From Phoenix dactylifera (lineage: Eukaryota; Streptophyta; Magnoliopsida; Arecales; Arecaceae): a DNA stretch of 64,000 nucleotides. The notes under the pieces were generated by a model. That model saw only the letters and a list, made by a program, of their open reading frames with translations. It had not been told where the DNA came from and did no database searches. Positions within the stretch are counted from its first letter, which is position 1; each line of letters opens with the position of its first letter. Shown in pieces: positions 1 to 13,000 of this stretch. The position numbers were made by a program, and so were the translations under genes. The DNA lies in assembly GCF_009389715.1 (NCBI RefSeq), contig NC_052405.1, positions 10,370,694 to 10,434,693 of the forward strand, in the 5' to 3' direction.

Positions 1-722
1 AAGTTATCCTGGTCCTTGGATGCCCCATACTTCTTTAAATGCTTGTAAGGACAAAACATTGTGCAAGCACATGCTGCCATGTTATAATATCACTTCTTTG
101 ACCTTGTCAGGAGCTGATTCCAGGTCAAGGTAGATTCTTGTAACATGGTAAACTGAGAACAGATGGTACTGACCATGGATGGTTGTATTGTGAGGCAAAA
201 CTAAAGTCAACTGAGTAAGTGCAGTTCTCAACCCAAGCAACAAACCAACCCTACATATTTATATCCCTGGATGGATATTCCAAGAGTCCCAAACCCTTAA
301 ACCATTTGGGACCCATCTAGCAGACAGGAGAAAGGATACATGTACTATGGTTTTTTTTTTTTTCCTTTTTCACTTGAAGAAACTATGTAATATCTTTTTT
401 TTAAACCTCAAAAGTGATAATGTGTATGTGTACATGTGCATGTGTGTATATGCAAGTGTGCTCTTATGTGTGCATGCATGCATGTGTGCATGTGTCCATT
501 TGCTGGAGTTTGGATCAAAACGAATGAAAGAATGGGAATCTTTAAGCCAGTTTTCTTCAAAATTAATTGCTAGAATTTTATTTTTTGAGGCAAAGGATAA
601 TTGATAGAAGTTTTTAAGTTTGCGACCTCGGCTTGATCCATGGCCATAGCCTTCTGCTTAGCTGTTCGATTCTGCATGCTGCATTCTCTAAAGTCTGGAC
701 TTGAAGGTAATTATAGTTTAGA

Positions 723-772
<50 letters not shown>

Positions 773-775
773 ACA
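723..775. repeat. compound (TC)n(AC)n microsatellite
   Basis: About 13 TC units run directly into about 13 CA units. This is a typical plant compound dinucleotide microsatellite and is likely to vary in length between individuals. Confidence 0.95.
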
Positions 776-1220
776 TTTGATGTGTATGCCCATTTTTTCT
801 ATTTATATAAAAATATAGAATTCTCATCAGACAAATTTTTTCCGTAACTATTACCTTCTATTATTTTGATAGAAGTTGGTTATCATAATAAAAGTTGGTT
901 AGATTTTGTATTTCTTTTTTCTAAAGGAAACAACTACAAAATAACCACAAGGAAAACTAAAATATAGCTTGATCTAGTAATTATAAGCATACTTTGTCAA
1001 ATCCTACCTCTCAATTATTTAGGGTTGGCTTTAATCATCATGCGCTTTTCCATAATAAAGTTAAATTTAGCTCGATAATTTCTATGACGATCCACAACCA
1101 TTATCCTCATGAGCTTTTCCTAAATAAATGAATAATAACGTGACACTGGCACATTATTATTCCAAACTTATTTTCGCAACTATTTTTCCCCACCACCTCT
1201 TTGGCTGCTTACCTACTGAG

Positions 1221-1223
<3 letters not shown>

Positions 1224-1267
<44 letters not shown>
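1224..1267. repeat. (CT)n microsatellite
   Basis: About 22 perfect CT units. The tract produces a spurious Arg-Glu repeat ORF on the minus strand. Confidence 0.95.
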
Positions 1268-1271
<4 letters not shown>

Positions 1272-4200
1272 TGGGTAGGTTTTTATTGAAGAAGAAAGGT
1301 GGTCTCATGGTAAAAGAGGTGACTCGTTCCGATCGCGTGATTCCTGTGGAGTATACCCTTTGGACGGTAGCATGAATGCCTTCGTATGTATTCATGTGAT
1401 CGAGAGTAACTCATCATTCATTTAGTCAATGAGTCACAGGCGACATAAAAGAGAAAGGGAGAGGTCTTAAGGGCACCACAATTTTTTTCCTGTCCTTTTT
1501 TCATTCAGCTTCTATATAGTCATATCTGTCAATTTCAAGATGAGTTGTATCACACCGACCATGATCATATGATTTCATGAAAACTGCACAAGAAATAGAA
1601 CAGCACCAACCTTCTGATGAGTAGATGTTGGACACAATATTACATATATATGGATATGATGTTCATGTTGGTGTTCTATGTAACTGTTTTAGATGAAAGA
1701 GAGTTAAGCTGAGACAAAAGAGAGTTATTATGTGTCAGAGAACATTTTAACCCAAGAAAAATTATATTAAAATGGATCTAAATGAATATTTAAAGCTTCA
1801 AAATGAAAAAGAATAAAGAGATTCAAAAAAGATAGAAAGAAAAAAATATAGCAGATATAGATTTACGTGATTTGGCCACAGAGATTCTACTTCATTCAAA
1901 AAGATAAAATACAAGAGTAGACCTACCCTTAACAAAACCCTAACTCCTAATTCAGTCAGTCTTTATTTTTTTTCTAAAATTAGGTAAAAAATATATCAAA
2001 ATCGGATCAGACTTGTACCACGAGGTCTCCAATCATGCATGCACCCGTGAAAGAGATCAATGGTGGGCTAGCTTCGAGCTTGGCCCTCCACTGCCATCAC
2101 AAACCTCACAAAAAATCTAATCATTTTTTTTCTTAAAATTTGTTGAACTAGATCTTGGAGTGGAGAGGATCAAGAGAGGCACGCATAACAAACTACTATT
2201 TTTTCTTTTCCTCCAATAGTAGTGGAATCTAATAGTCATTTTATGGCTTGTCACAAGGGGAAGTGATATGATCCAAATTGCTACTTGGCAATAAAAATAA
2301 TAATTTGATGGAACAAGAATGGGTCTACATAGTTCGAGAGGGAGCCAGCATGATGTTAAAATTTAATTCCCAGACCTCGATTGGCTACTATTTTGCAATT
2401 AAGTTCTCATTTAACTTCGATCGCTTGTGTGCACATTATGGATACTAATTATTGCATTATGCACGCTTGATTTATTTTACATTTACTTGTGTATCATTAT
2501 ATAAACATGCAAAGGAACTAAAAATTTAATGGCCATGAAACAATGAAATAAGAAGTTTGGGCAAAAGCTCCTGATTGTCCAATAATGAAACCCGGGGCTG
2601 AAAATTAGGTTACTAACAGGAACTTCTATTGTTTAAGTGACTAGGAGAATTATATAACCCTCTCTCCCATAGGGTTCAAAATTATATAATTCTATGGATT
2701 ATTTGGATTTCATGAAGTTTAAGACTAGGATCATACAAATACTTTTTCATTAAAAATCATGCAAAAAATTTCTCAGAAAAATATCTTTGCATTGAATCTG
2801 TAATGCATGGAAAGAAACACATATATACTTGCTCAATGAATGAAGAAAGCATATTTTATTGCGGAGAACATAGAGCTCCCTTATAGCTTTTCACTTAATG
2901 TTGTATTTGGGTTTATATTAAGTGGCTCACTAAATAATGAAAGGAAGCCTTTCCATTTATAAAGTACCTCAGGAGTTAGCTGCACATCATAATAACCAAT
3001 TTCCCCAAAATTCTAGAAAAAAAATCTCTAGTTGTACTTGGCAATTGTTCTCATTTTTCTTGCTCAAAAACATGGTCATTGCCCAAAACAAAATTGTTTT
3101 CATTTTTATTAAATGATTTGCAACGTATTCAATAACTTATGAGTTTTGGTTATTTAGAAATCCTTCCTGAGTTGCTTATAAAATATTCATATGTTATCAG
3201 GCAACTGATGCAATTGTTTAATGTGATTATTTTGTTGCTTGATGAGATGGCTCTGGCTGCTTTCTCAGGCACTATTATATAGAAAAGACAATATAAGTTT
3301 CTTTTCATATTAAACATTTACAAAAAGTGGATAATTATGGAATGTTGTGGTCGATCTCCACCATTTGTGAAAAAAAAAAACTTTTAAGTTTTTAAGACAA
3401 AAATCCTGTAAGTTTTAGGTGAAAGTAAGGAGGATAATATTAAGATAACAAGTGAATGGCACTTAGCACTCTCAAATATAAAAGAAGCAGATAAATAAGG
3501 GTGTAATTAATTTAGATTCTTTTACCTATAATGTTGATTCCTCCAAAAATGAAGCAACATGACTACAAGAGATGAAGATTGCTTGAATATGTACTTTTGT
3601 GCATACATGAATACATGCCCAAATAGATAAAAACGTGAGTACATATGGAAACATCATTATGAAGTAAAAATGTGTGTACATGTAACTTTTTATGATTTTG
3701 CCACATTCAATTTTCATGAAGAAATAGACATGGGTAATCCTTAAAAAAGTCACTTCCTTGGTTCCTTTATCCATTTCTAATGCTGAACAAAAGATTCAAC
3801 TTGCACAAGAGTTAGCAGAGTGAGGATTGGTGCAATTAACAAGGAAAGATGTGGCTCAGAGGTTGATCACAATTACTAGTGCCATGTTAGTACAGTTCAA
3901 GTAACACATTAGAAGCAGGAAAGAAGGCCACACTCTCTAGCTTTACTCCCCTAGAAAAGAGTCACAACAACAGTAAGAACAAAATATTGACCTCTTCAAT
4001 GGATAGATATGCCCTTGAATTGAAGTCCTTACGTGTTACATTATTGCTTGTATTGAAGCAGTTATAACGGACCGTTTCGGTTGGTGCATCACCCGTTCGA
4101 TTTTAATGGACTGTCGTCCACTGGATCAGGACATCGAGGACTGTTGGATTCCTTCAATCGGTGGGCGGATGGTACATCTCTGACTATTTATTTGCCGTTG

Positions 4201-4433
4201 ACCCTTGACCTTGACCGGCAGAACTGGGCCATGAGCTGTTCCCTGGAATGGTCTCCTGGTCCCTCTCTCCTTTGACGGGCTCTGTCTGAAATCTAATTTT
4301 TCTGAAATAAATTCTTCGTTTTTTCACTGGTTCAATTCTGTACTGGCAGTGACAGAGCATCAGGTCTCATAAACTGCACTGGTTGGAATAGAAGTCAATG
4401 TCGAATCTATTTTAACCCATGAAAGATATTATT

Positions 4434-4454
4434 GAGAGAGAGAGAGAGAGAGAG
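4434..4454. repeat. (GA)n microsatellite
   Basis: About ten GA units, ending about 60 bases before a possible gene fragment. Confidence 0.85.
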
Positions 4455-4515
4455 GAATTTCCCTCACATTGCATTGTTTGGTTGTGGACCTACTGATGTA
4501 ACTCCAATTTGATGC

Positions 4516-4792
4516 AGGCATATTTTAAAATAATGTTGTTTGATGAAGCTCATGTTGACATGCATTTATCTGCAGTCAAGTTATCGTTTTTACCAAAGTA
4601 TATAAGTCATTATTGTAAGGGTTTGGATCCTCTCCATTATATGAAAGTAATGAAAATTTCATTACACACTTGGATGCCTGCTATCTCAACATTGAGAGAT
4701 CCAAAGATCCTCAGAGAATATCGCTGAACCGGGATGTTGTGAAGGTTACAGAAGAAATGACCCCTATTGATAAGGTGGTCATTACTCAATAG
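4516..4792 (+). pseudogene. possible coding remnant of an unrecognised gene
   Basis: An intron-like acceptor (GATGCAG at about 4513-4519) is followed by a frame with ordinary amino-acid composition, including DEAHVDMHLSAVKLSF. Just after 4617 a neighbouring frame opens and reads through LNIERSKDPQRISLNRDVV and KVTEEMTPIDKVV to a TAG at 4790-4792. The two stretches look like consecutive parts of one protein separated by a frameshift, which suggests a decayed exon or transposed gene fragment. I do not recognise the family. No start codon context and no partner exons were found nearby, so chance open frames remain possible. Confidence 0.25.
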
Positions 4793-7542
4793 TTCTATGA
4801 GAGACTTTTCCTTTTTCCCTTTGCTGTTAATTGTTCAATTACCATAAAGCACTGCATTCAACTTATTGGTGACTTAGTTAACTTATGTTTTAGTTATTTT
4901 GAAAAATCTGTATCATCTTTTTTTCTGCACCTTCTGAAAACCGGGGTATATGTTCTTACTCGTTATTTCATATATTCGTCGTCAATTCTATTTTATCATT
5001 TTTTCTCACTTGTCTTTAATTTTATGCAACTCCTTTATCCATTTTAATATATTCATTTTTCAATATCTAGCTAATTTTATCAAAGTACATCTTAACACTT
5101 TCGTTTCTACTGCTGTCGATTTATTTTAAGAAACTTCTTTATTTACAATTATCAATTAAAAGAAAACACAATCAACAAGTTCTAGCCATGGAACAACAGA
5201 ATTTAAGTAGGGAAAAATTCTATCTATTCTTGACATACCAGAGCAAGTTCAGGTTGGTTGGTCTCTATACACAAAATATTTGACAGGAAACCTCAACTGA
5301 CCATTAACAACTCTCTCTGTGTGTGTGTCTTTGTAATCGATGAACACCTTGCTCTGCTATAACTTGTGTAGTTCCTCTGTGCTGGCACCTAGAGGGGCAA
5401 ATGCTGGTCGCAATGTCAGAAGCGAGGATTGCTTCATAGCACCACTTCTCTTTCAACAAGAATAAAATTAGCATGCTAAGAAATTGATGACAAGTTTCAC
5501 TGTTCAATCTCATATCACTGGAACACAATTACAATTTTCCTACAAATATCTTGAGTTGTTATCTGACTAAAAATCTTCAGCTGAATCTGGCGAAGAAGTA
5601 CTGAAGCTGCACTTACTTGAATCAGTGGACACTGATAGAAGTGTATAATCTCAACTGGCTGTTTCAGTTAATCAGATTTTTCAGTCTCTGAGCTATGTAA
5701 AACCACTTGAAACTGAAGCTCCAGGCTTTAGAAAAAGTGATGCACCTCTTGGTGCACTTCCATTATATAAAGATACTAGTTTTCTGTAGCCAAAATCATT
5801 TTGACGCACATTGCACCTCTGTAGATGGGAAAATCTATGCAGTATAAGATTTCCTCTATCCAATTCCCAAATAAGCAGAAGGCAACATATGCATGTACAA
5901 TATTTTGACTTGATAAGAAATAATACAAATTGCAATGCTCAGGGGACCTGTCAAGCAAACCAACATCATACTCCATATCAAGTACATACGTTCAACTGCA
6001 AAAGTTCTGTCACTGGATCCTCTCCAAGAGTCGCCATTAGCTTGCCCCATAAATACACAGAGATCTTAAGACACATTTCCAGCATATTAAAAATCATGGA
6101 ATATGTTAAGAAATTGGCGGGTGTCATCACCAATTGCAAAGACAATGAGATGAATAATCTCAGGGGAAGAAGGGTTTGATGGATTCGAACATTTGATGGC
6201 ATACAATAGTGAGAAACATAACATCTTGCTGGTGTGAATACAGTGATAACCATCTTGTTCTCCAGTAGCAAACCTATATGAATAAGTATACACAATGATT
6301 GTTAAAGAACAGATTCTACTGTCACAGATATCAAACAAAAAATATGATACTAGGATGGCAAGATGCATGCTGAAATAGGTTTGTGTCAGTACATAACACA
6401 CCAGTCAGCCAATACCACAGCATTTCACAGTGATGCACCACACAAAGATACCAGCCAACAAAGATAGAACATGGTCGGACTAAGCACAAGAATAATTGAT
6501 CTGTCCAAATTTAAATAATTCATTCAGCTAAGTTAGATTCTTTGCCCTTTTATTCTTTCAAAGTTTCCAATCACTTTGCTTTTCATTTTTTGGGGTTTAG
6601 ATGTAATATATACAAGACAAAAGCAACATTGCATCTTAGATAGGACTTAAGATGGCAGAGTTGTCCAGAAGGTTCAAACATTGTCTCTAAGTATTCAAAA
6701 CATGTCAAATTGCCAATGTAAAGAAGAAAATGAAGGTATCTTTACGGTGATGATCATCACAACGTATCTTAGCATGCCGAGTGTTGTTACTTACGTAAGA
6801 GGCAGAATTCTGCTTCCAATTTTGTACAACAATCTGACCAAGAAAAAGAAAGGGCTTATTCCTTGAGATTCACGCACAAATTATTGGCGACATCTCTCAA
6901 AGTTGCAGGAAAGAATCTGACCGCCTGATCAATCCGCTAGTATATATTTTGTCAGTAGCATCCCTCTAGGATCAAATCACAAAGTAATTGGTCTGTTGCA
7001 TGGAATCGCACATGTCAACAGATGATGTAAAGAGGGAAGAAGAAGTTCAACCAGTTGTTGATAGCTTTTTGAGAAAGTATCATAGTTCTATTGGATGTGA
7101 TATATGAGAATGATTCAAACATTTTCTTTAATTATTTTTATAAAAAGCACATTATATTTTGTTTATTCTTCTTATAGAGCACTTCAAATATGCATGGATT
7201 CTTTGTTTGAAGGGTGTGAAGCAAAAAAAAAAAATGTTAAGAAAAATAATCAATGCACTGCCTCATACATACTAGGACTTGGAAAATAAATTCTATGACA
7301 TCCCATTGATAAATAGGGTCATAATACTCATTGATTACACATTTCTCTTAAAAATGGTCTTGTAAACTACAAATGTATGAAACACTAGACAAATACGAGT
7401 TGGAAAGAATATGTGACCAGTGATTGGTCAATGCATTTGTTTGCCCCGACATATCAAGACCACAAATATCTAAATCTCAGAGAAATATCTTTGATGTTAC
7501 AATTATCTGGGAGTAAAGTAGATTAAGCGATAAGTGAAGAAT
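4793..7542. other. intergenic, no gene seen
   Basis: Several overlapping short ORFs occur on both strands around 5.7-6.4 kb, but none shows domain-like sequence, splice-linked continuity or a recognisable motif. Part of an untranslated RNA gene could lie here unnoticed. Confidence 0.5.
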
Positions 7543-8394
7543 TTGTTATATAACCATAATTTACATCAACTTCCTCATTTCTCTTACAGTATTTTAATGC
7601 TTGTTTGGAAAATCCTTTTTCTTGTTTTTAGGAAATTATATTATTAAGTTAAAAAATTGGAGTTTATAAACATATATGTCTATTCTAATTGGGAAAATAA
7701 ATGTGTGCAGAAACAAGGAAAGGAAACATGTATCAATTTACAATGAAAAAAAACATACTCTAGAAACTTGCTTGGTGTGCACTGCACTAATTAGTTACTT
7801 AAAACACCAAGTGAACCAAGGCTAGTAATTGTTATACAACCATAAGTTACATCAACTTCCTCATTTCTCTTACAGTATTTGAATGCTTGTTTGGAAAATA
7901 CTTTTTCTTGTTTTTAAAAACTTATGTTATTAAGTCAAAAAATTGGATTTCATAAACATATATGTCTATTCTAATTGGGAAATAAATGCACGCAAAAACA
8001 AGGAAAGGAAACATGTATCAATTTACAATGAAAAAAAAACATACTCTAGAAGCTTGCTTGGTATGTACTGCGCTTATTAGTTACTTAAAACACTAAGTGA
8101 ACCAAGACTAGTAATTGTTATACAACCATAATTTACATCAACTTCCACATTTCTCTTACAGTATTTCAATGCTTGTTTGGAAAATACTTTTTCAGAAAAT
8201 TATGTTATTAAGTCAAAAAATTGGATTTCATAATCATATATGTCTATTCTAATTGGGAAAATAAATGTTTGCAAAAACAAGGAAAGGAAACATGTATCAA
8301 TTTACAATTAAAAAAAACATACTCCAGAAACTTGCTTGGTATGTACTGCATTTATTAGTTACTTAAAACACCAAGTGAACCAAGACTAGTGACT
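7543..8394. repeat. three tandem copies of a ~286-bp repeat
   Basis: Copies begin at about 7543, 7829 and 8115, each with TTGTTATAYAACCATAAKTT, and the third ends near 8394. Each unit contains the same landmarks in order: CATCAACTTCC, CTCTTACAGTATTT, TGCTTGTTTGGAAAAT, ACATGTATCAATTTACAAT and a closing GTGAACCAAGRCTAGT. Spacing is 286, 286 and about 280 bases. Copies differ by scattered substitutions and small indels, for example copy 3 lacks the CTTGTTTTTA segment. There is no shared open frame. Confidence 0.9.
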
Positions 8395-9190
8395 TTGTTA
8401 AATGTTTCATCCTTCCCTAATTTGTGGGAGCAGTATAATTGATTTCAAAAGAAGTGTTTTCAAGATTTTGACCAACCAAAAATCGTGTTTTAGTTTTAAC
8501 TGATGAACTACTAGAACAAGACAATTTGGCATGGAGTAATTCTTGATAAAGCCTGTTCTTGTGTAGCAAATTTCATAGTGTTTTTGGACATTTACTTCTC
8601 CATAGGCCCAGTGAATCTTGTTTTCTTGTTTTAGAGCAAGTCTTTATACTCATTTAATCTAAGAAAAGGGACACGCTCCATTCAAAACTCCTTTGATCAT
8701 ACCATATTGTTATACTCATTTTAGATCCTTTCGAGTTGAAGTCTAATTCAAATTGTTGGCAATCAATATATTGCAAAATCTTTTGTGATTTGAACTAAAC
8801 CCCTCTAGGTCAGAAACAAAGTGGAGAAGATTAAAACTTTCGTGGACATTCAATGTGATTTTAAAGGAAAAAATCGTAGCACTCAAGGCTTGTCTGAGAC
8901 AGGAATCCAAGTTCGTGCGAGAAAAATCCTCAAAAGTAAATAACTTATGTAGGATTCAAATTTTGAGTGATAACACCACTTGAAGGTTAACACCACTCAA
9001 GAGTCAAATTCTTAATATTTATTAAAAAAAATTCATGTAGCCGACCCTAATTAGTTTGGTGTTGAATTTAACTGAGTAGATGAGTTATTTTTGTTTTGAA
9101 GTTAGAACTAACCTTTTTGAATTGGAAAATGAAATCAAGCTTCACATCATGCTGTTGAGTTTGGCCCATCGAGCTTGAACCAAACCCAAC
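8395..9190. other. intergenic / upstream region
   Basis: AT-rich spacer leading into the promoter of the next gene. GC content rises sharply from about 9150. No clear coding sequence. Confidence 0.5.
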
Positions 9191-9199
9191 GGTTAAAAG

Positions 9200-9465
9200 G
9201 CCCGGCTCTCTCTTTTTAAACCCTCTCCGGCGGTCCCCATCTCTCTCTATTATACGGGCGGCGTTGCGATTGGCTTCCGTGCAACCCGGAGAGCGAGGCC
9301 GGTCCAGGGTCAACTCGAACCCGGTTCATCCCCGGAAAGCCGGCCACGACCCGGCCTTTATGCGCCCTACCAACTCGCACTCGTCACCGGTCTGCGGTTG
9401 CGGCTTCTCCGTATCTTCCTCTCTTAAGTCTCAGCCGCGGGGAAGAAGCTGCCTACCCCTCCAAG
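9200..9465 (+). other. non-coding first exon (5' UTR) of the 10-16 kb gene
   Basis: GC-rich segment with CT-rich starts (around 9205-9250), ending at a good donor CCAAG|GTTAG after 9465. The matching acceptor TTTGGACAG is just before 9951, and the main start codon follows at 10002. The start of this exon is an estimate. It contains an upstream ATG at 9360. Confidence 0.55.
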
Positions 9466-9985
9466 GTTAGATTTTTTTTTTCCTATTTCTGCATACAATT
9501 TTACTCATAAATCCATGTTTTTAGGTTTTGAGACTCTTAACAAGCGTTTATTTTATTAAATTTTTATTCATCTGGGTGGCGGTTGCTGTGTTAGGGTTTT
9601 GAAATTCCTTTCCCCCCCGTTTTTAGGGTTTATCAAAATTTCTTAGAGCATCGAGGTCGTTCATTAGAATCAAGAACGCGATTTTAGAATCGAGGATGGA
9701 GTCGAGGGTTTCGGGCCTTCAACAATCCCTTTTGAAAAAATTGGGAGATTCTAAAGTTCTAATAAGTTATGGTGGTGTTTTAGCGTTTTAGAATTCTTTT
9801 TTTTTTTTTTTATAAAGCAATGGTTTCATTCTCCTGTTAAAATCGAATGTAAATTTTTAATTAACTTCGAATCCTTGCTGGATTCACTGAATGCTCACCA
9901 AATCTAATTAAAAGTTGACATATTTCCTTTTCTCCCTTTTCTTTGGACAGATATTGTTAGTCAAGAATTCAAATCTCGATACTAA
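9360..9985 (+). promoter_or_regulatory. upstream ORF spanning the 5' UTR intron (47 codons)
   Basis: An ATG at 9360 opens a frame that runs 35 codons plus one base to the donor at 9465. It continues across the junction at 9951 for a few more codons and stops with TAA at 9983-9985, 16 bases before the main ATG. The peptide is Ser/Arg/Cys-rich with no recognised motif. In a spliced transcript it would precede the main frame without overlapping it and could lower its translation. This is inference from position only. Confidence 0.45.
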
Positions 9986-10001
9986 TTGAAATTTCCGTGA
10001 C

Positions 10002-13000
10002 ATGGCTCCTGCCCAAGCGTTAGTTGGTATTGATGAAGAAAGAAAACCAGATATTGTTGTTAAATCTGAAGCGGAGGACGAAAATGGAGAAAAAGTGATG
10101 ATGAATGACGCAACGGGCTTGGTGTGCATGAATAACTTCGAAGACAATGGATTTTATGCTGAGTCCTCATTTAACCTGAGAAAGGTGGATGATAGCATGG
10201 ATCAGGAAGTGGAAATTCTTGATTGGGATGATGGTGTTGCCATTGAGAAGGTTAAAGCTGAAGACCCTGATGCCACGGATTACTCGAGCTCATTTGGGGG
10301 CACGTTCTCGGGGTGTGATGATGAGTCAAAGCTGAGTGATGCTGAAGTGGACTCAGGGTTTGGGGTAATGAATAGTGATCCTGCTGTTTTTGATGGGTTT
10401 GACAGGGTTTTTAAGTAAGTTTCTTATCAGATAGATATGTTTCTTTTTGTTGAAGCTATGTGATTTGTGTTTTTATGTTATTAACTTCAAGTCCTTCATA
10501 ATTTCTTGTGCTAATTGCACTATGGTTTTGCCCCTATTTTTAGTAGAATTTATCATTATCAGAAATAAAGGAGGAAGTGGTGACTTTAGTATATTCCACA
10601 TATTTCTTTTTAATTGGAGAAAAATGAAATATTGAATCCATATTGCTTGTCTTAATGTTTGTTCTGTTACACTTTCATATGTTTATATAATAAGTTGCAG
10701 TAGTTATTGCAAACTTGATTTGTATCATTTTGAAGCAAACTTGTATACTATGCTGTTCTTTTTACCTGTCTATTGTTGTCATCCTCATTTTTCTAAAGAA
10801 TTGCTTTATTAGGTGAGTCAACCAAACCATTTCACTATGACTGTACTCTTAACTGGTTTCTTGTTCAGTCCTTTAAAACTCATGTTGTTTAAGCTTTGTT
10901 TCTCATGATTATATACAGAGAGTTGAAGAAAATCTATGTTACCCATACCCTTTGATGTAGCCTAAGGTTCTAGCATCCAGCACTAACATGGGCATTGATT
11001 TGGCAGTCAGCCATGGCTCTAGAAGAAGAAGTTTTTAGATGTTGAAAGGTCCTGATGCTTAGAAAGGCACCTTCATCTGACAACCCATGTAACCTAGAAG
11101 AAAGTATGGGATAGAGGAGTAAACTGTGTCAAATATATGTGGATGATACAGGTTCAAGTTCGTGTAAAAATATAAGAACACATGAGCCCCTTGGATAGAA
11201 TGCCTTTTTGACGCTAGTAAATTCCTGTATTCTGCCACTAGTGTAGATCCTCATGAAAGCTTGCCACAAAGGTGAACATGACTTATTTGGGGGAGTTCTC
11301 GACTGAAAATGTGAACAATTTCATGTTGTTCTAACAAATTTAGGAAGGACTCCAAGTTCTTAAATAAATTTCATATGCAAAACAACGTTAAAGCTTGATA
11401 GCATGGACTAGATTGGGTAAAATGTGGTTCAGCCTATGATGGTCCTAATTCAGAAACCAGGTGAACTATGCAGCAGTGGCAGTTTAAGCACATGCAACCA
11501 TGTAGCAACCCTCCAAATTGCCTTAAAATTGGAAAGAGTCCAGATGAATGGGAAACATGATAACTTTTGATTGTTTCTGAAGGAGTGAAAAAGGCATATG
11601 TTGCTTAGTGTTTTCAAATCTGTTACCACAGCATTATGTGCACCAGTAGGCATGCTTGGCGCAAGCCAACACATATAAGGCAGATGTTTCCTAAGAGTTG
11701 GCAAATTCGTGGATAATTAAAGTTAACCCTTTTGAAGGGATGACATGTTAAATTCACTGACATATTTCTCTTTTTCCATTTAGTTTCATATGATGGAAAA
11801 TTTTTCTTTGCTTCAAGAAAGGGTGAAGAGTCCTTTTTTACATTTAGAATTCATAATTACTTGTACGAATTGGACCCTGCATGATAAATGATGGTTCTAA
11901 TATTTTCCTATTAATCATAGTTCAACTTTTTTCAGTCTTTGTTGATTTAGAATTTACATAAAAATTATCACTTGTCTACACCTCTTTATTCTCTCAATGG
12001 AGTAGGGGAATCTAGGGTTGAGGTTTTTCCTTGGCTGTGGTTTTAAACTAATTTAAGAAAGATGTTCTCAAAAATAAATGTTAGGACATATAGTAGTTCT
12101 GGAAAGAGCATTATGATCAGTTAGAAAGTTTTTTACGGCACTCACTTTTGCCATATCTTGATCTGTCATTTTACATTTTTACTCTCAAGGGTGAGTGGTA
12201 GTAATTAAAGATTGCATCATGTGTCTTATCATCTTATATGCTTTTATAAATTCAGCACATAACTTTACAGGAAGAAAAAGGTAACTGCTCATTGGAGAAA
12301 ATTCATCAGCCCTCTGACATGGAGGTGCCAGTGGTTAGAATTACAGATGAAGGTACTGCGGACGCAAGCATTAAAATATGATAAAGTTCTTGCAGCATAC
12401 AAGCATGAAAAAGAGTTGCAGTTAAAAATGGTTGAGCTGGATGGTTCTGTGTCTAGATCAGTGCCTCTGACTGGTAGAAGTCCCAAAAAACAAATCATGA
12501 AGAGGAGAAAAAGAAAAAGAAATGAAGATATAGCTGATATATCATCATATATGTTAAAACACCATATATTCTCTTACTATGGTAATATATCTTATTTATA
12601 TGCATATATTTACCCTGATTTTTTTGCATAGAATTTATCATTGGTAACTGCTCTTTAAATCTTCTGCAGACAATAAGAAAACTGAAACGGATGGTCACTC
12701 AGTCGATGATGATGGTGCTGAACAAGGTAAGGATGATTGCTGTTCCCTTAGGGTACAAAGTTATGATCAGTTGTTATATTACTCATCTATTACTGCAGAA
12801 GTTTTCTTATTGGGGCATATAATACCCATTCCCATTACTTCTTAATCATGTTATTTTATTTTTTTAGTTGGTTCAATCAAACATAAATCGGTGGTAAAGT
12901 GAAGAAGACATGCTTAGCCTAGATCTGCATGTTATGGTTGTTATGTTGGTCTCTTATTGGATCCTGACACACAAGATCGAGTGGGATGTTGCATTTCTAC

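Larger units (their letters stand above)
1..4513. other. intergenic, AT-rich, no gene seen
   Basis: No open frame here looks like a conserved protein; the short ORFs are made of low-complexity runs (poly-T, TGTG/CATG and CT tracts). The stretch holds three dinucleotide microsatellites, listed separately, and otherwise AT-rich sequence with no recognised element. Confidence 0.6.

Noticed and set aside
347-604. 85-aa ORF
   Set aside because: Begins in a poly-T tract and passes through TG/CATG simple sequence; no support.
5693-6401. Cluster of overlapping ORFs on both strands
   Set aside because: None has domain-like sequence or consistent splice partners; likely chance in moderately balanced DNA.
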